A stretch of DNA of 12,222 nucleotides from contig CAJJPZ010000061.1 in the NCBI GenBank assembly GCA_905193765.1, forward strand, positions 1 through 12,222, written 5' to 3'. The notes under the pieces were generated by a model, which did no database searches, had not been told where the DNA came from, and was given only the letters and a program-made list of their open reading frames with translations. The position numbers and the translations under genes are program-made. Origin of the DNA: an uncultured Eubacterium sp. (GTDB taxonomy: Bacteria; Bacillota; Clostridia; Peptostreptococcales; Anaerovoracaceae). Below are positions 1 to 6,553 of this stretch, in pieces (position 1 is the first letter of the stretch; each line of letters starts with the position of its first letter).

Positions 1-1
1 C

Positions 2-184
2 AAGCCACAGACCTGCAAGAGTCCCGATAGTCAGTCCGACAGCAGGTGCAATGAGACCTGCCAGTCCGAGATAGGCATAACAATCATAGGGCGGTCGTTC
101 TTTGCCGTAGGCTTTTACGGTATATCCGTTACTGCTCCCATCGCTGAAAGTGTAGTTCATATCATATTTTTTCCTCATAGTCAT
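2..184 (-). CDS. N-terminal part of an unrecognised small membrane protein
   Basis: This open frame is not recognised as a known family. It reads leftwards from an ATG at 184-182 and runs off the window edge, giving 61 residues. The first 37 or so residues are polar (MTMRKKYDMNYTFSDG and onward, with a KERPPYD stretch). Residues 38 to 61 are rich in Gly, Ala, Leu and Ile and look like the start of a membrane segment. A strong Shine-Dalgarno (GGGGGAGG on the minus strand) lies 4 bases before the first ATG and 10 before a second in-frame ATG at 178-176, so either may be the true start. The strong ribosome site, the long open frame and the polar-then-hydrophobic order support a real gene. It is divergent from the dehydrogenase gene. 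Its function is unknown, and because the C-terminal part is outside the window, topology and full length cannot be judged. Confidence 0.6.
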   Translation of the reverse strand, partial: MTMRKKYDMNYTFSDGSSNGYTVKAYGKERPPYDCYAYLGLAGLIAPAVGLTIGTLAGLWL

Positions 185-309
185 AGATCCTCCCCCGAGT
201 AGTGGTGTATATATAATATAACAACCAGATTGCGTATATGTTACATATTTATTTTTCTGTGGTTCGAGTGCTGACGATACCTGACAGGGATTTGCTCCGG
301 CACATATGC

Positions 310-339
310 AAAAACACCGGTTAACATGACCGGTATTTT
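310..339. terminator. Terminator-like hairpin in the divergent spacer
   Basis: An ACCGGT (316-321) and a second ACCGGT (329-334) can pair across a 7-base loop. After one mismatched pair, the flanking A-run (311-314) pairs with the T-run (336-339). Either strand ends in a short U-tract, so it could terminate in both directions. It lies between the 5' ends of two divergent genes, which is odd for a gene-end terminator. It could be a leader attenuator for the plus-strand dehydrogenase, or be left over from a lost gene. Confidence 0.5.
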
Positions 340-373
340 GTGGTAGTCTTAAATCATTAGCAGATAACATAAC

Positions 374-407
374 GATGGTACATGTCGGCGAGCTGCCATG
401 TACCGTC
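374..407. promoter_or_regulatory. 11-bp inverted repeat upstream of the dehydrogenase
   Basis: GATGGTACATG at 374-384 is complemented by CATGTACCGTC at 397-407, giving an 11-bp stem with a single G-T wobble around a 12-base centre. It ends 33 bases before the ribosome site of the 2-hydroxyacid dehydrogenase. It could be a dimeric repressor or activator operator, or an mRNA leader hairpin. No T-run follows on the plus strand, so it is not a simple terminator. The regulator is unknown. Confidence 0.5.
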
Positions 408-452
408 TGAAAGGCATATATTCATAAAGATATCATAACAGGAGGAACCAAA

Positions 453-1397
453 ATGAAAATAGCAGTTCTTGAACCTCTGGGTATACCCTACGAGGAATTG
501 AAAGAAAAAGTAGAAAAAGCAGCAGGACCTGACAATGAGGTCGTATGTTATGAAACAAGAGAGGAAGATACACCGGCACTTATAGAAAGAAGCCAGGGAG
601 CCGATATGGTGGTGCTTTCCAATTTCAGATACGGCAGGGATGTCATGGAAAAGTGTCCTGACCTGAAATATATCTGCGTCGCTTTCACCGGTTACGACCA
701 TGTGGATATGGACTACTGCCGTGAAAAAGGCATCACAGTTTCCAACTGCGCAGGCTATTCCACAGTAGCTGTGGCGGACCTGGTGTTCGGCTTCGTCATC
801 GATCTTTACAGGAACATCATCAGATGCAATGAAGTGGTCAGGGAAAGCGGCACCAAGGCAGGTCTCATCGGGCCTGAACTGGAAGGAAAGACTTTCGGGA
901 TCATCGGAGCAGGTGCCATCGGCACGAGAGTGGCAAGGATCGCTCAGGCATTCGGCTGCAGGACGCTGGCATATTCCAGGACGAAAAAAGATATCGATGG
1001 ACTGGAATTCGTGGGTCTCGACACGCTGATGGCAGAGAGTGATATAGTGTCGGTACACGTGCCACAGACAAAGGAAACCACCGGCCTGATAAACAGTGAA
1101 AAGATAGCTCTCATGAAAAAAGATGCTGTATTCATCAACACTGCCCGCGGCCCGATCGTGGACAGTCAGGCACTGGCGGATGCACTGAACGAAAGCCGTA
1201 TAGCCGGTGCCGCGGTGGACGTGTTCGAAACAGAGCCGCCGATCGATCCGGCACATCCACTGCTGAATGCAAAGAACTGCATCGCTACACCGCATATCGC
1301 ATTCGCCTCGGTGCAGGCGATGTACAAGAGAGCGGACATCGTATGCGAGAATATAAAGGCATATCTGGCAGGCAGCCCGGTGAATCTGGTGAAATAA
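453..1397 (+). CDS. D-isomer-specific 2-hydroxyacid dehydrogenase
   Basis: A cytoplasmic NAD(P)-dependent oxidoreductase that interconverts a 2-oxoacid and the D-2-hydroxyacid. The 314-residue length is normal for the family. Residues 1-95 and about 285-314 form the split substrate-binding domain, and the central part is the Rossmann domain with the dinucleotide loop GAGAIG at 152-157 (GIIGAGAIGTRVA). The catalytic triad can be placed: Arg232 in NTARGPIVD, Glu261 in DVFETEPP and His281 in TPHIAFAS. The Arg-to-Glu spacing of 29 matches phosphoglycerate dehydrogenase as I recall it. There is no ACT or other regulatory domain, so it is not a long-type SerA. Hydroxypyruvate/glyoxylate reductase or a D-lactate-type activity are the likeliest options; the sequence does not decide the substrate. 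The start is supported by AGGAGG at 440-445, 7 bases ahead of the ATG. The inverted repeat at 374-407 may regulate it. I see no clear terminator after it. Confidence 0.9.
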   Translation: MKIAVLEPLGIPYEELKEKVEKAAGPDNEVVCYETREEDTPALIERSQGADMVVLSNFRYGRDVMEKCPDLKYICVAFTGYDHVDMDYCREKGITVSNCAGYSTVAVADLVFGFVIDLYRNIIRCNEVVRESGTKAGLIGPELEGKTFGIIGAGAIGTRVARIAQAFGCRTLAYSRTKKDIDGLEFVGLDTLMAESDIVSVHVPQTKETTGLINSEKIALMKKDAVFINTARGPIVDSQALADALNESRIAGAAVDVFETEPPIDPAHPLLNAKNCIATPHIAFASVQAMYKRADIVCENIKAYLAGSPVNLVK

Positions 1398-1660
1398 CGG
1401 GAGACTTTGGGGTAGCGGGACCGGAGCCGCAGTACTTCGGTGAAAAGTATCAAAAATATGTGCTCCCAGAGTAAAAACGACCCATTTTGACTTGTGGTAC
1501 TGCGGCGGACATCCAGTCGTCGGCACTTTACCGTCCGGAATTGAGCGTAAAATCAGCAGATATTGAAAAATGCAGGAAACTGCCGGATATCGATACATTC
1601 CGAGTCGGGAAAGTCATTGCAGCCGGATGAAGCAGACTTACAGAGAAAGAAGATGATAAT

Positions 1661-3520
1661 ATGCGAAAAGAACTCGTATCGCTGAGACAGCGAATGAAAG
1701 AAAAAGGTATCGACCTTTATATCATACCGACTACTGATTTCCATGGGTCGGAGTATGTCAATGACTATTTCAAATGCAGGGAGTACGTCTCAGGTTTTAC
1801 CGGCTCTGCAGGTACCATGGTGGTGACACAGGAATGGGCTGGTCTGTGGACTGACGGCAGATATTTTCTGCAGGCAAGGCACCAGCTGGAAGGCAGCGGG
1901 ATAGAACTCATGGAGATGGGGATGCCCGGCGTGCCTGAAATCACGACGTATATAAAGGAACAGCTCGATATACACACTGCCAGGGTAAGTGCTGCATACA
2001 TGACTGACATGAGTGACAGTTACGGTGGCGGGACTATGCCGGAGAGCGGCGAGATCAGGTTCACCATTGGTTTCGATGGCAGGGTAATGAGTCGCAGGAT
2101 GGGAGAAGAGCTGCAGAATCTTTGCGCTGACGAGAGAGGAGAGTGGCCGGGACATTCCAGGGCGTGCATCGCATATGACATGGATCTGGCAGGGGACATA
2201 TGGAAAGACAGGCCGCTACTCATACCGTCGGAAATATATCCGTTGAGCGACGACGTCACAGGCGAATCACCGGCGTCCAAGCTGCAGCGGATAAGGAAGG
2301 AAATGGACAGTGCTGACTGGCTGCTGGTGAGCAGGCTGGAGGATATTGCGTGGATATATGATCTGAGAGGCCGTGACGTGGAGCATACGCCGGTATTTTA
2401 CGCCTATGCACTGATATCAAAGGACAGCGATACGCTGTATGTGATGGATGAAAGCTACAAAAGCAAGGCCGGACAAAGGCCCGGCAGCGCTATAAAATCC
2501 TATGGGGAGCTTACTGACGATCTGCTGTCTCTCAGAGCCTGCACCGTGATGCTGGACGAGGGTTCAGTGTCCTACGCTGTCAGCGAAGGTTTTGACACAT
2601 CGGTGAGACGCATCTTTGCAGAAAGCCCCGCAGAAAAGCTCAAGGCTGTGAAAAACAGCACGGAGATAAAGGCGACGAGGAACGCACATATAAGGGACGG
2701 AGCTGCCATGGCGGAGTTCCTGTGCTGGCTGAAATCAAAGATAAATGAGCCCGGCAGCAGGATCACGGAGATCTCACTGGCAGATCATCTGGAACGATGT
2801 CGGAGAGCGCAGGGAGCATACGATCTCAGCTTTGATACCATCGCAGGGTATGAGGCGCACGGTGCGGTGATACATTACTCGGCTACGCCTGAGTCCGATG
2901 TGGAGTTGAAGGCCGAAGGCTTCGTGCTGATAGATTCCGGCGGGCAGTATGACGACGGCACCACGGATATAACAAGGACAGTGGCGCTGGGGCCGGTAAG
3001 CGAAAACCGCAGGAGGAACTATACGGCAGTGCTGAAAAGTCATATAGCTCTGGCGACGGCTGTATTTGGTCCGGAGACTACAGGATACGATCTTGACGTC
3101 ATAGCCAGAACGCCGCTGAAAGATCTGGGCCTGGATTTTCGCCACGGGACAGGTCACGGCGTGGGGCACATGCTCAGTGTCCATGAAGGACCAAACACCA
3201 TAACGCCGGGACCGTCAGGCAAATGCTGCCATATAGTTCCGGGAATGATAACAAGCGATGAGCCGGGATTATATATCGAAGGACAGTACGGCATCAGGAT
3301 AGAAAACGAGATACTCTGCACAGATGGCAAAGACGGATACAGATTCGAAATGCTGACACTCTGTCCTTATGAGCGTGAGGCCATAGACACTGCCATGCTG
3401 ACCGATGAAGAGCTAAACTATATCGACGATTATCACAGCTGGGTCTGTGAAACCTTGTCGCCGATAGTCAGCGAAAAGACAGACGAATGGCTGAAAGAGC
3501 AGTGCAGGCCACTGAAGTGA
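1661..3520 (+). CDS. Xaa-Pro aminopeptidase, M24B family, three-domain type
   Basis: A cytoplasmic metallopeptidase that removes an N-terminal residue preceding proline, used in turnover of proline-containing peptides. At 619 residues it has the long architecture typical of eukaryotic aminopeptidase P1: two creatinase-like N-terminal domains (about 1-160 and 180-325), the pita-bread catalytic domain (about 335-555) and a C-terminal extension (about 560-619). The dinuclear metal ligands are all present: Asp425 (LIDSGGQY), Asp436 (DGTTDITRT), His499 (HGTGHGVGH), Glu534 (DEPGLYIEG) and Glu548 (GIRIENE). His405 in GAVIHYSATPE sits 20 residues before the first Asp, as does the substrate His of human XPNPEP1. 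Mn2+ is the usual metal of the family. The ribosome site before ATG 1661 is weak (AGAAAGAAG). It lies 263 bases after the dehydrogenase and is followed by a strong terminator, so it is probably its own transcription unit or the end of one. Confidence 0.93.
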   Translation: MRKELVSLRQRMKEKGIDLYIIPTTDFHGSEYVNDYFKCREYVSGFTGSAGTMVVTQEWAGLWTDGRYFLQARHQLEGSGIELMEMGMPGVPEITTYIKEQLDIHTARVSAAYMTDMSDSYGGGTMPESGEIRFTIGFDGRVMSRRMGEELQNLCADERGEWPGHSRACIAYDMDLAGDIWKDRPLLIPSEIYPLSDDVTGESPASKLQRIRKEMDSADWLLVSRLEDIAWIYDLRGRDVEHTPVFYAYALISKDSDTLYVMDESYKSKAGQRPGSAIKSYGELTDDLLSLRACTVMLDEGSVSYAVSEGFDTSVRRIFAESPAEKLKAVKNSTEIKATRNAHIRDGAAMAEFLCWLKSKINEPGSRITEISLADHLERCRRAQGAYDLSFDTIAGYEAHGAVIHYSATPESDVELKAEGFVLIDSGGQYDDGTTDITRTVALGPVSENRRRNYTAVLKSHIALATAVFGPETTGYDLDVIARTPLKDLGLDFRHGTGHGVGHMLSVHEGPNTITPGPSGKCCHIVPGMITSDEPGLYIEGQYGIRIENEILCTDGKDGYRFEMLTLCPYEREAIDTAMLTDEELNYIDDYHSWVCETLSPIVSEKTDEWLKEQCRPLK

Positions 3521-3553
3521 TGACGAATCCGAAAAATTATATCCATAAACTGC

Positions 3554-3590
3554 AACCACCGGAAATCTGTATTGACAACCGGTGGTTTTT
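3554..3590 (+). terminator. Rho-independent terminator after the aminopeptidase gene
   Basis: A perfect 9-bp stem, AACCACCGG (3554-3562) with CCGGTGGTT (3579-3587), encloses a 16-base loop and runs into a T-tract that ends at 3590. It begins 34 bases after the stop codon of the aminopeptidase gene, the usual place. The loop also contains a TTGACA hexamer that may serve a promoter for the next genes. Confidence 0.85.
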
Positions 3591-3600
3591 CAGATATTCT
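3572..3600 (+). promoter_or_regulatory. Candidate sigma-A promoter overlapping the terminator
   Basis: A perfect -35 hexamer TTGACA (3572-3577) is followed after exactly 17 bases by TATTCT (3595-3600), a 4-of-6 match to the -10 consensus. Transcription would begin near 3607, just before the desulfurase remnant and the HD-domain gene. The -35 box lies inside the loop of the terminator hairpin, so the two elements share sequence. Confidence 0.45.
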
Positions 3601-3628
3601 ATTCCTATAAAACAGATATGATTTAAGC

Positions 3629-4162
3629 AAAATCTGGAAAGGCATCGGGCTGCTGTACGCCAGATGTGAGACCGAGCTGGTGAGCCTGATAGAAGGCGGT
3701 GCCCAGGAGCGGGGCAGGAGAGCAGGCACAGAAAATCTCCCTGCCATCGCAGGCATGGCGGCAGCTTTCAGTGAGGCATGCATAAACAGACATGCAAATA
3801 CCATAAAGACTGCAAAACTGCGGGACTACGTCATAAGCAGACTGTCGGAGATACCGGGAGCAGTGCTGAACGGGCCTGATCCAGTCCGGCGTCTGCCGGG
3901 CAATGTGTCTTTCTGCTTCGAAGGCGTGAACAGTGAATCACTGCTGCTGCAGCTTTCGCAGCATGGGATATGTGCATCTGCAGGCTCGGCGTGCATGTCC
4001 GGATCCATCGAACCAAGCCATGTGATGCTGGCCATCGGACGCAGCCGGGAGCTGGCGTCAGGATCACTGAGACTGACTTTTTCCGCAGAAAATACAATGG
4101 AGGAGGCGGAGCTGATCTGTTCAGTGATTCCCGGGATAATATCAAAACTGAGAGGAGAATGA
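3629..4162 (+). pseudogene. 5'-truncated cysteine desulfurase (NifS/IscS-like) remnant
   Basis: This frame encodes only the C-terminal half of a class V, PLP-dependent cysteine desulfurase, the enzyme that takes sulfur from cysteine for Fe-S cluster and other sulfur biosynthesis. The frame is open from 3611, and recognisable homology begins near 3629 with KIWKGIGLLYAR, which corresponds to the stretch just after the PLP-lysine loop (usually HK..GPKGIG.LY.R). It continues through GGAQERGRRAGTENLPAI to the active-site loop ASAGSACMSGSIEPSHVM, whose catalytic Cys is encoded at 3992-3994. About 200 N-terminal residues, including most of the PLP-binding half, are missing: there is a stop at 3608-3610 and the aminopeptidase terminator lies directly upstream. 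No ATG with a ribosome site exists near the new 5' end; GTG 3680 has none. It is therefore probably inactive. The codons downstream are intact, which suggests a recent deletion or continued need for translation into the HD gene. A functional short protein cannot be excluded. Confidence 0.8.
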
Positions 4163-4164
4163 AA

Positions 4165-4740
4165 ATGAGCAAAGAACTTACGAGAGACGAAGCATGGGAA
4201 CTTCTTAAAGAATACAACAGCGACCCTTTCCATCTGAAACATGCAGTCACAGTGGAAGGCGTCATGAGCTATTTTGCAAGGGAGCTGGGATACGAAGACG
4301 AAGCGGACTTCTGGGGCATCGTTGGACTTTTGCACGACCTGGATTTTGAACAGTACCCTGACCAGCACTGCATAAAGAGCCAGGAGATAATGAGAGAGCG
4401 TGACCTGGAAGAACGTCTGATACACGCTACAGCAAGCCACGGCTATGGCATAACAGTGGATATAGAGCCGGAGCATGAGATGGAAAAAATCCTGTACGCC
4501 ACAGATGAACTGACAGGACTGATATACGCTGCATCCCTGATGAGACCATCCAAGAGCGTTTCCGACATGGAGGTCAAATCCGTTAAGAAAAAATACAAGA
4601 ACGCCAACTTTGCAGCGGGCTGCTCAAGAGAGGTCATCCAGCGCGGCGCAGATATGCTTGGCTGGGAGCTCAGCGACCTGATACAGAAGACGATACTGGC
4701 GATGAGAGACTGTGAGGAGGCTTATGAAGCCATCGGCTGA
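4165..4740 (+). CDS. HD-domain (HDIG-type) predicted metal-dependent hydrolase
   Basis: A soluble 191-residue protein of the HD phosphohydrolase superfamily, whose members usually hydrolyse phosphoesters or nucleotides with bound divalent metals. The pattern is visible: His26 (HLKHAVTVEGVM), the His57-Asp58 pair (GLLHDLDFEQYP), His87 and His92 (HATASHGYG) and Asp114 (YATDELTGL). The rest is helical, with a lysine-rich stretch VKSVKKKYKN near residue 138. I do not know the substrate, and nothing in the neighbours gives it. The start at 4165 is chosen because AGGAG (4153-4157) is 7 bases upstream. An in-frame ATG at 4159 is only one base from that site and is less likely. The start lies two bases after the stop of the truncated desulfurase, so its translation may be coupled to that frame. 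This small HD protein resembles those often annotated only as hydrolase or HDIG domain protein. Confidence 0.85.
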   Translation: MSKELTRDEAWELLKEYNSDPFHLKHAVTVEGVMSYFARELGYEDEADFWGIVGLLHDLDFEQYPDQHCIKSQEIMRERDLEERLIHATASHGYGITVDIEPEHEMEKILYATDELTGLIYAASLMRPSKSVSDMEVKSVKKKYKNANFAAGCSREVIQRGADMLGWELSDLIQKTILAMRDCEEAYEAIG

Positions 4741-5072
4741 TAAAGATAAAAAAGGAATATGCCGGAACAGTACGGAAACTGTGTAAAGACGGGACTCTCA
4801 GTGTTGAGGGGATCGCGCAGCAGCCGTGTGATATATCATCAGAAAAAAGCGCGGAAGATCATGATCTGTGCAGCCGGCCGTGGGATTTAATGTACACCTG
4901 ATCAGATGTTCAGGATTTCAGAGCATGCAAAGTACTCGAATGGGTGATGCGGAAATCGCTGATTATTGTTAGAATATTCTTGCCGGAAACTGTATACAGA
5001 TGAAAATCAGTATGCCGGATGGAGAAGAAACGAGGATATTTTCAGTGGTTTTGAAAAGGAGGGTGTACATAT
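4741..5072. other. Non-coding spacer between the HD gene and the lipoprotein gene
   Basis: I see no convincing gene here. The longest ATG-started plus-strand frame I read is 43 codons (4759-4890), with only a poor ribosome site two bases before the ATG; another open frame up to about 4905 lacks any start codon. Possible signals are a CCTGA/TCAGG hairpin near 4898-4916 followed by ATTT, which could be a weak terminator for the HD gene, and a perfect 10-bp palindrome AGAATATTCT at 4971-4980. The 3' end holds the strong ribosome site AAAAGGAGGG of the lipoprotein gene. No clear -35/-10 pair was found. Confidence 0.4.
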
Positions 5073-6497
5073 ATGAAGAACAAGTGCAAAGTTTTAGCAG
5101 TGATAATGGCAGCTGTCATGTGTTTTGCGATGGCAGGATGCGGCAGCGATAAAGACGTGAAGAAAACTGCAAAACCTGAAAAACCGAAAATGACATCTAT
5201 CGTCGGCGAATGGGAGTGTACAGGAGCCGAGATAGAGGATAACGGCGAGAAAGTTTCGGACGAGACGCTCAAAACGATGTTAGGCGAAGAGTTCTCGGAG
5301 ATGCTGCATATAACGGCATACAGTGACGGGGTCGCTGAAATGGAGATGCTCGGAGACAAATTCCCGGTAAAATGGGAGAAAAAAGACGGAGCTTACATTA
5401 TCCGGCTTTCGGATAAAGACGGTGATGGCAGTGAGACTATGACAGCTGAGCTTAAAGACAGCAAGCTGACAGTGACATCAAAGAGTACATACAAGTCTGA
5501 TGACGAGGACAGAGAGATGACGATGAGATTTTTCATGAAGTACATGGGCAAAGTCTCAAAGGTCCTTGATGGATGGGACAGGCAGTTTTCAGACAAAGAG
5601 ATCTACGACATGAGTAATTTCATGAACGGCGGCAAATTCCTCGTAGTTGATGACAGACTCTATGGCAGCTTCGGCGGCGAAGATGTCGGCGAGGGTGCTT
5701 TCTGTTCAGCTAAGCTCAAGAGCGGAGACACTGCAGGTATCGAAGACAAGAAAGTCATAGCGGAAAAATCCTATGTAATGTACCTGACAGAGCATGATGG
5801 ATATATATACGCCACCGAAAACAGTGAAAAGATAATCAGAGTCAAGGCAGGCGGCAGCAAGGTCGAGACTTTGTATGAAGGTGAATGTCAGTATATGCAG
5901 GTGACAGAAGATGGTATATACTTTACTGACAAGGACTACAGATTCTGCAGGATCGGTATGGATGGCGGCGATAAGACCACCGTCATCGACAAAGCCGTTT
6001 TCTATCCGTATTTCGTTGCGGAAAATATGATATTATATCAGGATGACAAGGACGGCGAATCGCTCTATATGTATGATACGGCGAAGAAAAAGGATACGAA
6101 GCTGACGGACATGGTGTCATATCAGCCGTTGATGAACGGTGACTGCCTGTATTTCTACACACCGGCAGAGGGGGAGGACTGCAACTATACCTGTCGTCTT
6201 GACCTGTACTCCTACTCAGGCAAAGTGGAAAAGGCAGAGAAAGAAACGATTCTCTTCGCACTGTTCCTTGAACCGAAGAAGATCACTTTTGCTGCAGGCG
6301 GATTCACATCCCTGAGCCTCGACAAGTGGGACAAGCTCAGTGAACAGTCTTATGGCGGAGGCATATATTATCCGGCTTACAGTGACGGTAAACGGACATT
6401 GTACAAAAGCGGCGGGAATGCATATATATCCTACAATGATTTCGCCCACTGCCTTGACGGAAAACCTATCGGTTACTCATATGCCGCCTCGAAATAG
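5073..6497 (+). CDS. Lipoprotein with lipocalin-like domain and DUF5050-like propeller
   Basis: A predicted membrane-anchored extracytoplasmic lipoprotein of 474 residues, function unknown. It starts with a Lys-rich n-region, a hydrophobic core (about 7-19) and a lipobox AMAGC, so cleavage and lipidation at Cys23 by the Lgt/Lsp route are expected. A charged linker (SDKDVKKTAKPEKPK) follows. Residues about 42-138 begin SIVGEWECTG and have alternating beta strands ending in ELKDSKLTVTSKS, like the small lipocalin-like domains on clostridial lipoproteins. Residues about 180-400 show short repeats such as DGYIYATENSEKIIRVKAGG and DGIYFTDKDYRFCRIGMDGG, the pattern of DUF5050 beta-propellers. The protein is acidic in parts (KDGDGSE, KSDDEDRE). 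GGAGG at 5058-5062 is 10 bases before the ATG. The zinc-ribbon membrane gene follows after 56 bases. A sensing or binding role at the cell surface is plausible but is inference. Confidence 0.82.
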   Translation: MKNKCKVLAVIMAAVMCFAMAGCGSDKDVKKTAKPEKPKMTSIVGEWECTGAEIEDNGEKVSDETLKTMLGEEFSEMLHITAYSDGVAEMEMLGDKFPVKWEKKDGAYIIRLSDKDGDGSETMTAELKDSKLTVTSKSTYKSDDEDREMTMRFFMKYMGKVSKVLDGWDRQFSDKEIYDMSNFMNGGKFLVVDDRLYGSFGGEDVGEGAFCSAKLKSGDTAGIEDKKVIAEKSYVMYLTEHDGYIYATENSEKIIRVKAGGSKVETLYEGECQYMQVTEDGIYFTDKDYRFCRIGMDGGDKTTVIDKAVFYPYFVAENMILYQDDKDGESLYMYDTAKKKDTKLTDMVSYQPLMNGDCLYFYTPAEGEDCNYTCRLDLYSYSGKVEKAEKETILFALFLEPKKITFAAGGFTSLSLDKWDKLSEQSYGGGIYYPAYSDGKRTLYKSGGNAYISYNDFAHCLDGKPIGYSYAASK

Positions 6498-6498
6498 A

Positions 6499-6527
6499 GT
6501 GCCGGAAAGTTGCGGATGCTGTATAAT
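6499..6527 (+). promoter_or_regulatory. Candidate promoter before the zinc-ribbon membrane gene
   Basis: A perfect -10 box TATAAT at 6522-6527 lies in the 56-base gap after the lipoprotein gene. The sequence 17 bases upstream (GTGCCG, 6499-6504) is a poor -35 box. Transcription would start near 6534, just ahead of the ribosome site AAGGAG at 6542-6547. If real, the downstream gene can be expressed apart from the lipoprotein gene. Confidence 0.35.
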
Positions 6528-6553
6528 GATATGAGGATATTAAGGAGAGTGAC

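Noticed and set aside
185..240. TATATA-rich stretch as a promoter for the leftward gene
   Set aside because: Several -10-like hexamers can be drawn in the AT-run, but none has a fair -35 box at the right distance.
357..1598. 413-codon open frame on the minus strand, opposite the dehydrogenase
   Set aside because: It covers a gene with clear catalytic motifs on the other strand, has a Cys/His/Phe-rich composition typical of antisense frames, and shows no domain.
1397..1630. Open stretch after the dehydrogenase, broken by one TAA (1472-1474), reading GVAGPEPQYFGEKYQKYV, then TCGTAADIQSSALYR and ending VGKVIAAG
   Set aside because: It reads somewhat like protein and might be a decayed gene end, but it has no ATG, no ribosome site and no recognised family, and an open run of this length can arise by chance. 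Left unassigned.
3970..4740. Longer version of the HD protein starting at 3970
   Set aside because: The extra N-terminal part overlaps the desulfurase remnant in another frame and has no ribosome site; AGGAG sits 7 bases before ATG 4165.
4759..4905. Two short overlapping plus-strand frames after the HD gene
   Set aside because: The one with an ATG (43 codons) has its AAGGA only two bases away and an unconvincing composition; the other reads better (KDGTLSVEGIAQQPCDISSE) but has no start codon. No support for a gene.
4971..4980. Perfect 10-bp palindrome AGAATATTCT as an operator
   Set aside because: Too short and AT-rich to be significant alone, and no promoter elements flank it clearly. Mentioned only in the spacer entry.
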